This document shows, in pieces, positions 17,521 to 28,389 of a stretch of 64,000 bases of DNA. Each line of letters begins with the position of its first letter. The first letter of the stretch is position 1. Origin of the DNA: Paenibacillus alvei DSM 29 (GTDB lineage Bacteria; Bacillota; Bacilli; Paenibacillales; Paenibacillaceae); the NCBI RefSeq assembly GCF_000293805.1, contig NZ_AMBZ01000004.1, positions 145,001 through 209,000 of the forward strand, given 5' to 3'. The position numbers and the translations under genes were made by a program. The notes below the pieces were generated by a model. The model was not told the DNA's origin, did not search any database, and was given only the letters and a program-made list of their open reading frames with translations.

Positions 17521-19707
17521 ATGAATAACAACAGGAACGTTATCCGATCCGTTGCTAGTGTACTTACGGGAGTTCTGCTGCTAAGCGGAGCTCCGTATGC
17601 GCTTATGCAGCCAGCTAACGTCGCGTATGCGGCAGCAAGCAATGATGCAAGGCCTGAGCAATCAATAGTCAATAATCATATTCGTGTGGCATTATTCGCG
17701 AATTTGAGCAAGGGTTCTCCTGGACAAACGGAACTGCTCTCACTTGCCTCAACAGCATCTCTCCAATTAGAAGCACGATTGGGATCAAGCTCGAAGGGCA
17801 GTGTTGAAGTAGGCGGAGAACAGGCTCGCTTTAGTGCCGATGATTATAAAGTGAAACTGCTAGAGACCGATGACTTGTCAGCGGCGCAATCTGCATTAAA
17901 GAAGGCGCAGGCTTCAGGATCGGCGTACATCATTCAGATCCCAAGACGTGGGACGACATTTTTTGCTGTATATGCAGGAAGCTATGCCAGCAACAAATCG
18001 GCTAGTCAAGCAGCGGACAAGCTTCGCGGAGCATCGGGCATGAGCTCATTACTCCAAGGGTATGAGCCGTCCGTAGTAGGCCCTCAATATGTACAAGCTG
18101 GCACGTTCAGCTCACGAGACGAGGCTAAATCCGTTCAGCAAGCTTTGCTGGATGCCGACTTAGATGCATATGTGGTAACGCTGGCAACAGACAGCGGGGC
18201 GCGAACAGCGGTGTGGGCAGGGCAAGCAGCCTCTGATACGCAATTAACCGGGATTAAGAAGGTAGTTGCGTCAAAGGGGTATACAGCAGGTGCTGTACAA
18301 GCTCAAGGAGCTGTCATACATACCGTTGAAGTAGCTGGGAATAACACTACACCACATTATCGAGTGTTCGGGAATGCGAAATGGGTAGTCAAGCCAAGCA
18401 CGCAAACCACGATTAAAGTGAACGAACGCAGCGGCAGAGCTTATCGTGGAATCATGGAGGTAAGCATCTATAAGGATAAGTTGGCGCTTGTTAATGAGGT
18501 GCCGCTCGAAGAGTATTTGCTGTCTGTGGTTGGCGGCGAAGTATACTCGAGTTGGCCGATGGATGCGTTGAAAGCGCAAGCGGTAGCCGCTCGTACATTT
18601 GCCTTGTATCAAGGCAATAAATTTGAAATCGCCAATGTTGTGGATACGACACTGAGCCAAGCCTACTTTGGCGTAGAGAAGGAGCATCCAGACATTAAAA
18701 AGGCTGTTGAAGCAACAGCCGGCGAAGTTCTCATGCAAAATGGCAAGCTGATTGAAGCCATCTTTAATTCCAGTGCGGGGGGCAAAACAGCTGATCCAAT
18801 GGAAGTATGGGGCGGATCTTATGATTATTTCCAAGTGGTAGACAGCCCTGATGATGCTGCCCAGGAAGGGGCAAAGTCCTGGTACCGTGTAACTCTTCCT
18901 GACGGCAAGACGGGATATGTTCGTGAGGATGTCGTGAAGCTCTCAGGGCAGACAGCGACCGTATTGGAGAACGGAACCAACGTCCGTCCAACACCAGCTA
19001 TTCAGACAGGTGTACAGCCTGTTGGCAAAGTGGACAAAGGCACCAAGCTTACGGTTCTGGAAACCGTGTTTGAAAACAACGAAATGAATTGGGTACGCGG
19101 CCCTTATACGGCTGAGCAGATAACAAGCTGGCTGAAGGAGCGCACAGATACAGCATTGAGTGGGACAATAAAGACGCTTGCTGTTACAGAAAGAGGGCCA
19201 TCTGGACGTGCGATCAAGATTGAAGCAGATGGCAAGCCGGTCGAGGTAAGTTACCCGGATAACTTCCGATATGCGTTTGGCGGTTTGCCGAGTACGTTAT
19301 TTGATATTGTTCCAAATGGAACAGGTGTTGTATCAAATGTTCTGAGCAGTGGCAGTGGAACAGGTTCAGGCTCGTCATCCATCTCGATTATTGGAGCCGA
19401 TGGAAAATTGCAGTCTGTCAAAGACTCCTCCAAGCTTCGTGTCGTAAGCGGCAGCAGCAAGACAGGCGAGAAGCTACCAAACAGCATTGCTGCTGTGAAC
19501 GGGAAGGGAACAACCGGCAAAGTAGGATCGGATAAGGTCGAGCAGAAGCCTGTTGTCGAAGCGAATTCATTCTTGTTTGTCGGCAAAGGCAACGGGCACG
19601 GGATTGGGATGTCGCAATGGGGAGCTAAGGGATTGGCTGATCAAGGGTATGACTATAAAGCGATTTTGCAATACTATTACAAAAATGTAGAGCTAGTGAA
19701 GCGTTAG
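17521..19707 (+). CDS. SpoIID/LytB-family secreted peptidoglycan protein with SPOR and SH3-like domains
   Basis: 728 residues from ATG 17521 (GGAATGGGGA upstream), which gives a clean signal peptide ending near AYAAA at ~40. Two SPOR-like glycan-binding segments lie at about 108-168 and 190-258. The SpoIID catalytic domain begins near 309: GIMEVSIY, then VPLEEYLLSVVGGEV with the likely catalytic glutamate E340, and FNSSAGGKT near 420. An SH3-like segment (454-528) interrupts the domain, which closes at the C-terminus with GNGHGIGMSQWGAKGLA. The family comprises lytic transglycosylases acting on stripped glycans. It sits between ruvB and queA, where B. subtilis has no such gene. Confidence 0.82.
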   Translation: MNNNRNVIRSVASVLTGVLLLSGAPYALMQPANVAYAAASNDARPEQSIVNNHIRVALFANLSKGSPGQTELLSLASTASLQLEARLGSSSKGSVEVGGEQARFSADDYKVKLLETDDLSAAQSALKKAQASGSAYIIQIPRRGTTFFAVYAGSYASNKSASQAADKLRGASGMSSLLQGYEPSVVGPQYVQAGTFSSRDEAKSVQQALLDADLDAYVVTLATDSGARTAVWAGQAASDTQLTGIKKVVASKGYTAGAVQAQGAVIHTVEVAGNNTTPHYRVFGNAKWVVKPSTQTTIKVNERSGRAYRGIMEVSIYKDKLALVNEVPLEEYLLSVVGGEVYSSWPMDALKAQAVAARTFALYQGNKFEIANVVDTTLSQAYFGVEKEHPDIKKAVEATAGEVLMQNGKLIEAIFNSSAGGKTADPMEVWGGSYDYFQVVDSPDDAAQEGAKSWYRVTLPDGKTGYVREDVVKLSGQTATVLENGTNVRPTPAIQTGVQPVGKVDKGTKLTVLETVFENNEMNWVRGPYTAEQITSWLKERTDTALSGTIKTLAVTERGPSGRAIKIEADGKPVEVSYPDNFRYAFGGLPSTLFDIVPNGTGVVSNVLSSGSGTGSGSSSISIIGADGKLQSVKDSSKLRVVSGSSKTGEKLPNSIAAVNGKGTTGKVGSDKVEQKPVVEANSFLFVGKGNGHGIGMSQWGAKGLADQGYDYKAILQYYYKNVELVKR

Positions 19708-19719
19708 GACGGATAGCAG

Positions 19720-20766
19720 ATGAATGTGGACTTATTTGATTTTCATTTACCAGAGCATTTGATTGCGCAGACACCGTTGACAGATCGGACTGCATCTCGA
19801 TTATTAACATTGGATCGCCATACTGGGAAGGTGGAGCATCACAATTTTCCCGAAATCCTTTCCTATTTGCAGCCAGGCGATTTGCTTGTGCTGAATGACA
19901 CGCGGGTAATCCCTGCACGCTTGTTCGGTGTTAAAGAGGATACGGGGGCCAAAGTTGAGGTTCTTTTGCTGAAGCAAGAAGAGGATGACTGTTGGGAAGC
20001 GCTCGTTAAGCCAGGGAAGAGAGTCAAGGTTGGAATGACCGTATTGTTTGGCGACAAGCTTAAAGCAGAAGTGCTGGAAGAGCGTGAGATGGGAGCAAGA
20101 TTGCTTCGGTTCACATACGAAGGCATATTTAATGAGATTCTGGACGAACTCGGACAAATGCCGCTTCCTCCATACATTAAGGAGCAGTTGAATGATCGCG
20201 AACGCTACCAGACGGTGTACGCGAAGCATGAAGGCTCTGCTGCAGCCCCTACGGCTGGGTTGCACTTTACGAAGGAGCTTTTGGCAGAGGTTGAGAAGAA
20301 GGGCGTTCACGTTGCTTACATTACCCTTCATGTTGGGTTAGGCACATTCCGTCCCATGTCTTCCAATACGATTGAAGAGCATGTCATGCATTCGGAGTAT
20401 TATGAAATGAGTGCAGACACGGCGACAATAATTAATGAAACGAAACAGCAGGACGGCCGTATTGTTGCAGTAGGAACTACATCAGCTAGAACGTTAGAAA
20501 CGGTTGCAGGGAGATTTGATGGCAAGCCAATCGAGCCTTGCTCAGGCTGGACAGACATTTTTATTTATCCAGGATATGAATTCAAGCTTGTGAACTCACT
20601 CTTAACGAATTTTCACCTACCGAAATCAACGTTAGTGATGCTCGTCAGCGCACTGGCTGGCCGCGATCATATCATGGCTGCTTATCAGGAAGCGATTGAT
20701 CAGGAATATCGTTTCTTTAGCTTCGGCGATGCAATGTTCATTTACGATCATGCACAGGAAACCTAA
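19720..20766 (+). CDS. queA: S-adenosylmethionine:tRNA ribosyltransferase-isomerase QueA
   Basis: 348 residues, full length. Start region [15 protein letters not shown] is characteristic, as are [32 protein letters not shown] and the C-terminal [15 protein letters not shown]. It transfers and isomerises the ribosyl part of S-adenosylmethionine onto preQ1-modified tRNA, giving epoxyqueuosine. Twelve bases after the SpoIID gene and 20 bases before tgt, the enzyme of the previous step, so the two form a queuosine operon with yajC. Confidence 0.97.
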   Translation: MNVDLFDFHLPEHLIAQTPLTDRTASRLLTLDRHTGKVEHHNFPEILSYLQPGDLLVLNDTRVIPARLFGVKEDTGAKVEVLLLKQEEDDCWEALVKPGKRVKVGMTVLFGDKLKAEVLEEREMGARLLRFTYEGIFNEILDELGQMPLPPYIKEQLNDRERYQTVYAKHEGSAAAPTAGLHFTKELLAEVEKKGVHVAYITLHVGLGTFRPMSSNTIEEHVMHSEYYEMSADTATIINETKQQDGRIVAVGTTSARTLETVAGRFDGKPIEPCSGWTDIFIYPGYEFKLVNSLLTNFHLPKSTLVMLVSALAGRDHIMAAYQEAIDQEYRFFSFGDAMFIYDHAQET

Positions 20767-20777
20767 TACAAGGATGA

Positions 20778-21923
<1,146 letters not shown>

Positions 21924-22026
21924 CGATAGACATGCTGCCTGCTGGATTGTCCACATGGGTGGACTGTTCAGCTCGTTCGGCAGTCTATACATAATTGATT
22001 TCATTTTATGAAAGGGGGATACATAC

Positions 22027-22341
22027 ATGTTGATTGCAGGAGCAGAGGCAGGAGGAACTGGCGGGTTTCTTCAAATGTTATTGCCGTTCGTTTTGATGTT
22101 TGCTGTATTTTATTTCTTGTTAATCCGTCCTCAGCAGAAGAAGCAAAAGCAGCGGAACTCAATGCTTAGTGCATTGAAAAAAGGAGATAAAATCGTAACG
22201 ATTGGTGGTTTGCATGGTACAATCGTTGAGATTACAGACGATACAATTGTATTGCGTGTTAACGATGTTACGAAAATGACATTCGATCGCAGTGCGATTA
22301 GCCAAGTTGTGTCAGCAGAAGAATCCGCAAGTGCATCCTAA
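22027..22341 (+). CDS. yajC: Preprotein translocase subunit YajC
   Basis: 104 residues. One N-terminal membrane segment (~15-35, FVLMFAVFYFLLIRPQQKKQ), a basic stop, then a small cytoplasmic domain (GDKIVTIGGLHGTIVEI) typical of YajC. It associates with SecDF-YidC in the membrane. AAAGGGGG site upstream; the usual tgt-yajC order is kept, though secD and secF lie 6 kb away. A strong terminator follows. Confidence 0.95.
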   Translation: MLIAGAEAGGTGGFLQMLLPFVLMFAVFYFLLIRPQQKKQKQRNSMLSALKKGDKIVTIGGLHGTIVEITDDTIVLRVNDVTKMTFDRSAISQVVSAEESASAS

Positions 22342-22362
22342 TACGATGCCAAATCATAGAAG

Positions 22363-22405
22363 AAGGGCTGCCCATTGCAGGAAAAGCAATGGACAGCCCT
22401 TTTTC
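22363..22405 (+). terminator. Terminator of the queA-tgt-yajC operon
   Basis: A long hairpin (aagggctg..cattgc with gcaatg..cagcccttt) around aggaaaa, followed by five T. Confidence 0.9.
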
Positions 22406-22452
22406 ATGTACCATCCCTCGTGAGAAAGTAAGAGGGTGACGCCATCGTAGTT

Positions 22453-23310
22453 TTACATTTCATTGGACTCAGAGTAAGATTTGCTGAACGTACTCTGGCG
22501 ATCTGGCAACAAGCTGTGCTTGGGCTGAACACCCGCAAGCTTCAAGCCAGCCCATGAAGCTGCTGTTGCAAGAACGGTTCCAGCAAGCATATCTGTCAGC
22601 CAGTGAATGCCTAGATAGAAGATAGAAAACACGATTATAACAGCACTTGCAGCCGTAAAAATGGCCCATCTGCGATTGCCGGACTGAGAAGCCAGCAATG
22701 CAACCGTTATCGAGATGGACGTATGCAAGCTAGGGAAACAATTGTCAATGCCAGAGAAGGCGCGGTATTGCTCCTCAAAGTTCGGAAATACTTCCAGCAT
22801 GCGGAAGTTGACGCCGGATGGCGGATAAGACCATACTTCGTTGACTGGGAAAAACAAATAGAATGGAATGGCCACGATGTAATTGATCATAATAGCATAA
22901 CACACAGCATGCGCCATACGTAGGTTCCCATTCGTTGTATAAATCCCAAGTGAAGCTACAATAAGTGCTTGAAAGACAACAATATAGAAAAAGGATACAA
23001 ATTGCGTTAATAACGGATGGTTAAAGATCTGCTGTACACTGTATACAAATTGTCCTTCAAGTTGATGAATGTTGGGAGTAAAATCCCAATTGATTTGCAG
23101 CATTTTCTCAAGCGTAAGTTCCATGCCGTTAACCATGAGAATAAGCACCATCGCAATGAAGGCGAAGAGAAAAGAACGTGATGTCCACAACGAGCGAAGA
23201 AATGCTCCAGCGACAGCTAGCGGCTGTGTGCGTGAACCGAACCATACGAGTGCAATGACGGTTACAATGGTCCACAGCGTGACAGTCTGCATGGATTGAA
23301 ATAGAACCAC
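22453..23310 (-). CDS. PAP2-family membrane phosphatase/transferase
   Basis: 285 residues with about six membrane segments. The PAP2 active-site motifs are PSLHTS near residue 195 and a second histidine motif SIFYLGIHWLTDMLAG near 230-245. The first motif of soluble phosphatases (KxxxxxxRP) is not obvious, as in the inositol phosphorylceramide synthase-like branch. It probably removes or transfers phosphate on lipid or isoprenoid substrates at the outer face of the membrane. GTG start with AGGGGGA five bases upstream. It and the next minus-strand gene interrupt the yajC-yrzE-yrbG-spoVB order known from B. subtilis. Confidence 0.78.
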   Translation of the reverse strand: MVLFQSMQTVTLWTIVTVIALVWFGSRTQPLAVAGAFLRSLWTSRSFLFAFIAMVLILMVNGMELTLEKMLQINWDFTPNIHQLEGQFVYSVQQIFNHPLLTQFVSFFYIVVFQALIVASLGIYTTNGNLRMAHAVCYAIMINYIVAIPFYLFFPVNEVWSYPPSGVNFRMLEVFPNFEEQYRAFSGIDNCFPSLHTSISITVALLASQSGNRRWAIFTAASAVIIVFSIFYLGIHWLTDMLAGTVLATAASWAGLKLAGVQPKHSLLPDRQSTFSKSYSESNEM

Positions 23311-23422
23311 GAGAATCCCCCTAATGTTAGGTCATATTGCCATTTTGTAAACTCCAATAGTATAACACAATTGGGTGGGGATTACATGGTGCGATTATCC
23401 GACCCTTAAGCTATAGCCTCCC

Positions 23423-23821
23423 TTACTGGGCGGATTTGCTCATATTTACACCGATAATTCCCCCGATAGCGCTGACTGCAAAGGCAGCTATCGTTTGGAC
23501 GAATTTTTGTAGGCTGACCCCTGCATCCATCGCTAAAAATCCAATTAATATAACGAGCAGAGCATACGCAATTCCTGTCATTCCTCCATAGTACCAGCCT
23601 TTTTTGCCGCTTCTTTTGCCAGAAATCCAACCACCGATAAAAAGTGCGATACAATGGACAATATAAATATAGCCTTTCATTTCGTCTTCACTAGCTGAGC
23701 TGGAATACAGCAAGACTGACAAGGCGAGTGCTCCGAGAGCCATCCATACAAATGCGTAGACAATTCCCGCCAGCAGCGGGTGACCCAATTTCCAACGCGT
23801 CACATTCTGGATCGCATTCAT
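23423..23821 (-). CDS. TIGR04086-family (YrzE-like) membrane protein
   Basis: 132 residues from ATG 23821, which has GGGAGGAG eight bases upstream; the frame could open seven codons earlier without a site. Four hydrophobic segments, the second and third joined by a basic loop (SGKRSGKKGWYYG). Its neighbours and topology match B. subtilis YrzE, located between yajC and yrbG. Function is not known. Confidence 0.75.
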   Translation of the reverse strand: MNAIQNVTRWKLGHPLLAGIVYAFVWMALGALALSVLLYSSSASEDEMKGYIYIVHCIALFIGGWISGKRSGKKGWYYGGMTGIAYALLVILIGFLAMDAGVSLQKFVQTIAAFAVSAIGGIIGVNMSKSAQ

Positions 23822-23992
23822 TTTACACGCTCCTCCCATCATTTATTTGATTAGTAATCATCGTATGGGCAAGCTATCCAATTTAGTACAAGGCATAGAC
23901 GAAAAAAAAGACGGCGTTATAATGTGTGAACAAAAGGTCATGAGTGGAAAGTGCAAATAGAGCCTTAATAATGTAGAGAGGGATGGAGTATT

Positions 23993-25306
23993 GTGGGACA
24001 TACATTAGCAAGCTGGCAGGTGACCGCTGCGGTCATTGTGTTTTTAATCACGTATGCCATCATTATTTCAGAGAAGATTAACCGGGCAGTCATTGCGTTG
24101 TTGGGCGCAGTTGTTATGCTCGTCCTGCAAATTGTAGATGTACATACAGCATTTACAACACACATCGAGTGGAATACGTTGTTCCTACTCGTTGGGATGA
24201 TGATTTTGGTTGGGATTACCAACAAAAGCGGTATCTTTCAATATGCTGCTGTTAAGGCCGCACAAAGAGCTAAGGGATATCCGAAGCGCATCATGCTTAT
24301 TATGTTTCTGCTCACTGCAGTAGGATCTGCATTTCTTGATAATGTAACGACGGTGCTGCTTATGGTGCCTATTACATTCTCAATCACTCGTATGCTAAAG
24401 ATGAATCCAGTGCCGTTTCTTATCGCCGAAATCATTGCATCAAATGTTGGCGGTACTGCAACTCTTATCGGGGATCCGCCTAATATTATGATTGGATCAG
24501 CTAATAAGCATTTGACTTTTAATATGTTTTTGGCTCAATTGGCACCAGTTGTTCTTGTTATCGCACTCGTTATTATCGTATGCCTGCTGTTTATTTACCG
24601 TAAGCAGCTGCAGGTATCAGATGAGCAGCGGCAAGCGCTAATGGAGCTGTCGGCAGCCTCTTATATTACAGATGCCAAGCTAGTGAAGAAGTCTCTTACG
24701 GTGCTTATTCTTACGATCATTGGCTTTGCACTCCATTCTGTTATTCACGTGGAGGCAGCCGTAGTCGCAATGGCAGGGGCTACGATTTTGATGCTCATTG
24801 GGTTGAAAAGTGAGGAAGAACTCGAAGAAGCGCTCCATCAGGTGGAGTGGGTTACAATCTTATTCTTTATCGGTTTGTTCATTCTTGTCGGTGGCTTAAT
24901 CGAAGCAGGCATAATCAACCGTCTTGCAGAACTGACACTCGGATTGACAAATGGAGATATGACGAAGACCTCCATGCTTGTATTATGGGTGTCAGGTGTT
25001 GCGTCAGCTACAATCGACAATATTCCGTTCGTAGCTACGATGATTCCGCTTTTGCAGGATATCGGCACACAAATGGGTATTACAGATCCAAATCAGTTGA
25101 ATCCACTCTGGTGGTCGCTTGCTCTTGGAGCATGTCTGGGTGGCAACGGAACCTTGATTGGCGCATCTGCAAACGTAATTGTTGCAGGTATGGCGCAGCG
25201 TGAAGGCAACGGGTTCGGTTATATGGACTTTCTAAAAATAGGCGCACCAATTACGATCATTTCCTTGTTGATTTCAACAGGCTACATTTTGCTGTTCATC
25301 CTTTAA
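23993..25306 (+). CDS. ArsB/NhaD-family (ion transporter superfamily) membrane permease
   Basis: 437 residues, ten to twelve membrane segments in two inverted halves. Each half has a conserved core: FLDNVTTVLLMVPITF with NVGGTATLIGDPPNIMIG in the first, and ATIDNIPFVATMIPLL with GGNGTLIGASANVIVAG in the second. These are the NhaD/ArsB/SLC13 substrate-site signatures. Likely a Na+/H+ antiporter or anion permease; the sequence does not decide. GTG start with GGATGGAG five bases upstream. It is inserted within the spoVB neighbourhood relative to B. subtilis. Confidence 0.85.
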   Translation: MGHTLASWQVTAAVIVFLITYAIIISEKINRAVIALLGAVVMLVLQIVDVHTAFTTHIEWNTLFLLVGMMILVGITNKSGIFQYAAVKAAQRAKGYPKRIMLIMFLLTAVGSAFLDNVTTVLLMVPITFSITRMLKMNPVPFLIAEIIASNVGGTATLIGDPPNIMIGSANKHLTFNMFLAQLAPVVLVIALVIIVCLLFIYRKQLQVSDEQRQALMELSAASYITDAKLVKKSLTVLILTIIGFALHSVIHVEAAVVAMAGATILMLIGLKSEEELEEALHQVEWVTILFFIGLFILVGGLIEAGIINRLAELTLGLTNGDMTKTSMLVLWVSGVASATIDNIPFVATMIPLLQDIGTQMGITDPNQLNPLWWSLALGACLGGNGTLIGASANVIVAGMAQREGNGFGYMDFLKIGAPITIISLLISTGYILLFIL

Positions 25307-25447
25307 TTGCAACAGGAAGAGTTGTAAGATACAGGATGGGAACAATTCGATAACAATGAAGCAGTATGCTTCACGATCATGGCGGTCAGAATACCAATGA
25401 ATGCGACTATCGTAATCCGACAATCGGCAGCGAAGGAGGCGTTACAT

Positions 25448-26209
25448 ATGGATATTTGGACCGTCATTTTTCGTACAATATTAATGTATTTTGCGGTTTT
25501 TATCGTTCTTCGTGTAATGGGCAAGCGTGAAATTGGCAAGTTGTCTGTATCTGACCTCGTTATTTCGATCATGATAGCAGATATTGCAGTTATGACGATT
25601 GATGATTCTGAACGCCCTATCCTTGTGGAATTTGCACCTATTATAGTGCTGACGGTTATTCAAGTTACGCTGGCCTTTGTGACGTTGAAAAGTCCGAAAA
25701 TGCGAGAAGTATTTGACGGAACTCCGAGCATTATTATCGCAAATGGAGTGCTGCAACAGGAGACGATGAAAAAACAGCGATACAATTTGGATGATTTAAT
25801 GCTGCAGCTTCGAGGGCAAGGAATCGACAACATCAATGATGTGGCCTATGCCATTTTGGAATCTACGGGGGAATTGTCAATATTTGAGGTGAGCAAGGAT
25901 GAATCACAGCAAAATTCGTCAGGTGCTGACGCAAATAAGCAGGAGGGGCAAAAGCAAAGTAAGTCATCCAACGCCAAGCCCGCCCTGCCCGAAGCACAGA
26001 ACTATCGTTTTACTTCACTTCCATTGCCGCTCATTATGGAGGGCAAGGTTCAAGATCACAATTTGCATAGCATTGACAAGACACGATTTTGGCTAAAAAA
26101 TCAAATTCAGCAAAAAGGCGCTCATGATTTTAAGCAAGTTTTCTTTTGCTCCATTGACCACAAAGGAAATATCTACGTCGATAGCAACCCAAGTAAAATG
26201 AAACAATAA
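25448..26209 (+). CDS. DUF421 (YetF/YrbG-like) membrane protein
   Basis: 253 residues from ATG 25448, with AAGGAGGC six bases upstream. Three N-terminal membrane helices carry the DUF421 motif VMGKREIGKLSVSDLVISIMI, followed by a cytoplasmic two-part domain (FDGTPSIIIANGVLQ, RYNLDDLMLQLRGQGI). A serine, lysine and glutamine-rich linker at ~155-185 precedes the final segment. Matches B. subtilis YrbG in position next to spoVB. Members of the family influence spore membrane traits; the mechanism is unknown to me. Convergent with spoVB, only two bases between stops. Confidence 0.88.
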   Translation: MDIWTVIFRTILMYFAVFIVLRVMGKREIGKLSVSDLVISIMIADIAVMTIDDSERPILVEFAPIIVLTVIQVTLAFVTLKSPKMREVFDGTPSIIIANGVLQQETMKKQRYNLDDLMLQLRGQGIDNINDVAYAILESTGELSIFEVSKDESQQNSSGADANKQEGQKQSKSSNAKPALPEAQNYRFTSLPLPLIMEGKVQDHNLHSIDKTRFWLKNQIQQKGAHDFKQVFFCSIDHKGNIYVDSNPSKMKQ

Positions 26210-26211
26210 CC

Positions 26212-27843
26212 TTATTTTGGATCGGGCTTAGGTGGAAAGAATCGACGAAAGATCGGGAAACGGGCAATATCGCTGCGGTTAATTAATTTCATTAGTATGA
26301 GCAGTAAAATATAAACAATAATCCCTACTATGCATGAAAGAATAAACCGAAGCAAAATATGCTCATCCGTAGAGCTGGACAAATGGATATAAACGGCTTG
26401 GATACAACCAGCAGTAATCACCATCGCGGCTCCAACCTTAATAAAGTCCATCCAGGGAAGCTTAAGGCCGATATGACGAACTACACTGAATGCATGTAAA
26501 GTTGTAACGACAACGATATTCACATTAATGGCAATGACCGCGCCTGTTATGCCGAGTTGTGGATTTGAGGCAAGCCATAGAATTAGCCCAATTTTAAGGA
26601 TGGCTCCTATAAATGTATTGACGAGAGCTGTTCCAGGGCGCTCCAATGCTTGGAGAGCAGCTTGAAGCGGCGCCTGCAAATAAATGAAAATGGCAACAGG
26701 GGCCATCCATTTCAGCATAGGGGCAACTGTTGCGTCATTGTAAAGCAGAGCGCACAAGGGAACGGCCAGTACAAACATAACAACGGCAAAAGGAGCTCCG
26801 CTTACAAGTGCAAGCCGAACGGCTTGATGAATACGCTTCTGGATCGTAATGGTATCATTGCGGCCCAACGCCTCAGATAAGGCGGGAACGAGTGACACGG
26901 CAAGAGAATAAGTAAGGGCTCCCGGCAATGTTAGGATAGGAATAATCATACCTTGAAGCGCCCCGTATTGGGCAGTGGCAATTGCGGTAATGACACCAGC
27001 GGCAGCGAGGCTGCGTGCGATCGTGATCGATTCCAATAAATATGACAGAGATCCGACGAGCTTTCCTCCTGTAACAGGGAGGGTAATTTGCAACAAGCGT
27101 CGAAGGACGTTTGGCGGAGGGGCAGTTGGTGCATGTCCATTTTTAGCGGGTTTCAAAACCATATCTGTAGGCTCGGATGTACTGTTCGTACTACGTCTCC
27201 GAGATGTGTAATACATCCATGCCAGAACTGCAAATCCTCCGATTTCCCCAATCACGACACCTGCCATGGCGCCTGCAGCTGCCCATTCCAAGCCATACGG
27301 CAAGCATATATAAGCAAATGCAATAACCGTGAAAATTCGAATAATGGTCTCTACCACCTGAGAGGTTGCGGTTGGTATCATATTCTGCATGCCTTGGAAG
27401 TAGCCGCGAAACACGGATGAGGCAGCGATAACGATGATAATCGGAGTCATTACTAAAAACGTATAATACACCCTGCTGTCAGTTAAGACGTGTGTTGTAA
27501 TCCATGGTGCAAGGATCAGAAGAGCTGCTGAAAATACAATAGAGGCACCAATTGTTATTTTAAGTGCCAATGACAGTATCCGTTTTACCCGCTGCTGATC
27601 GCCCACGGCATCTGCTTCGGCGATAAGCTTGGCCACTGCAAGGGGAATCCCACCTGTAATTAGGGTAATGATCACGATTAGGAAAGGGTATCCAAGTTGA
27701 TAAATACCAACGCCCTCTGCACCGATGATGCGAGGCAGCATAATGCGCGGGATAAATCCTAGGATACGGTTAACAATGCCAGCAGCCAATAAAATAAGTG
27801 TGCCTTGAATAAATGTTTGCTTTTGTAAAGTAGATTTTAACAA
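26212..27843 (-). CDS. spoVB: Stage V sporulation protein B, MATE/MurJ-like polysaccharide exporter family
   Basis: 543 residues from a TTG start at 27843 with GAGGGA five bases upstream; a longer frame from 27921 has no ribosome site. About fourteen membrane segments; begins FIQGTLILLAAGIVNRILGF, typical of SpoVB and related MOP-superfamily flippases. In B. subtilis SpoVB is needed for spore cortex, presumably moving cortex lipid II. A 35-residue hydrophilic loop (~225-262) with TPPPN-type content lies between helices. The last ~30 residues are basic. Strong positional support from yrbG before and comN-secD after. Confidence 0.9.
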   Translation of the reverse strand: MLKSTLQKQTFIQGTLILLAAGIVNRILGFIPRIMLPRIIGAEGVGIYQLGYPFLIVIITLITGGIPLAVAKLIAEADAVGDQQRVKRILSLALKITIGASIVFSAALLILAPWITTHVLTDSRVYYTFLVMTPIIIVIAASSVFRGYFQGMQNMIPTATSQVVETIIRIFTVIAFAYICLPYGLEWAAAGAMAGVVIGEIGGFAVLAWMYYTSRRRSTNSTSEPTDMVLKPAKNGHAPTAPPPNVLRRLLQITLPVTGGKLVGSLSYLLESITIARSLAAAGVITAIATAQYGALQGMIIPILTLPGALTYSLAVSLVPALSEALGRNDTITIQKRIHQAVRLALVSGAPFAVVMFVLAVPLCALLYNDATVAPMLKWMAPVAIFIYLQAPLQAALQALERPGTALVNTFIGAILKIGLILWLASNPQLGITGAVIAINVNIVVVTTLHAFSVVRHIGLKLPWMDFIKVGAAMVITAGCIQAVYIHLSSSTDEHILLRFILSCIVGIIVYILLLILMKLINRSDIARFPIFRRFFPPKPDPK

Positions 27844-28027
27844 TGGTATCCCTCTTCTCACGCGAACTTCAGCGCATGATTGCCGCCCAATATCATTCAT
27901 ATGCGGTTGTCCACAAACCATACCGGATACATGATAGAGATTTTTCAGCCTTTGGAGCTCAGCGTTAGCAGGAATTTATAAAGGGCAGGTCGAATTATGT
28001 CTGACGAGGAGAAGGGAGTTAAGCGGC

Positions 28028-28285
28028 ATGACAGAACTGATTAGTGATGCAGATCGTATTGAGGCAATTGAGCTGTGCTGTGAAAGCAAAGCAGAAGAGC
28101 TTCGTCTTATTGGATACGAGCATGTTACCGGAAAAGATGTATGGGAGTGTGTAAGTTCGAAATATGTAAAAAGCGGAAGTGAGCCGGCGCTGCATAAAGT
28201 TGTGAATGATATTTTATCGCTGAAAGCAACGCAATTCATGAATTATATGACAATTGCCGCATATCGGGGCTCTCCTTTTTTATAA
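28028..28285 (+). CDS. comN: ComN-type post-transcriptional regulator
   Basis: 85 residues, all helical in character, with KAEELRLIGYEHVTGKDVWE and a C-terminal helix ending YMTIAAYRGSPF. It matches B. subtilis ComN (YrzD), which binds DivIVA and controls comE mRNA, in length and in its place between spoVB and secD. GGAGAAGGGAG site upstream. Divergent from spoVB. Whether the competence role holds here is unknown. Confidence 0.75.
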   Translation: MTELISDADRIEAIELCCESKAEELRLIGYEHVTGKDVWECVSSKYVKSGSEPALHKVVNDILSLKATQFMNYMTIAAYRGSPFL

Positions 28286-28325
28286 GGCGAGGCCTTTTTT
28301 ATGTTTTTTGCCATGACTCTTAAAA

Positions 28326-28354
28326 TTGACTCGAAAAATAAGCGCCGATATAAT
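28326..28354 (+). promoter_or_regulatory. Sigma-A promoter of secDF
   Basis: TTGACT, a 17-base spacer and TATAAT, about 35 bases before secD. Confidence 0.8.
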
Positions 28355-28389
28355 AGGAATATTGAATATGAAAGGGGACTAGGGACGAT

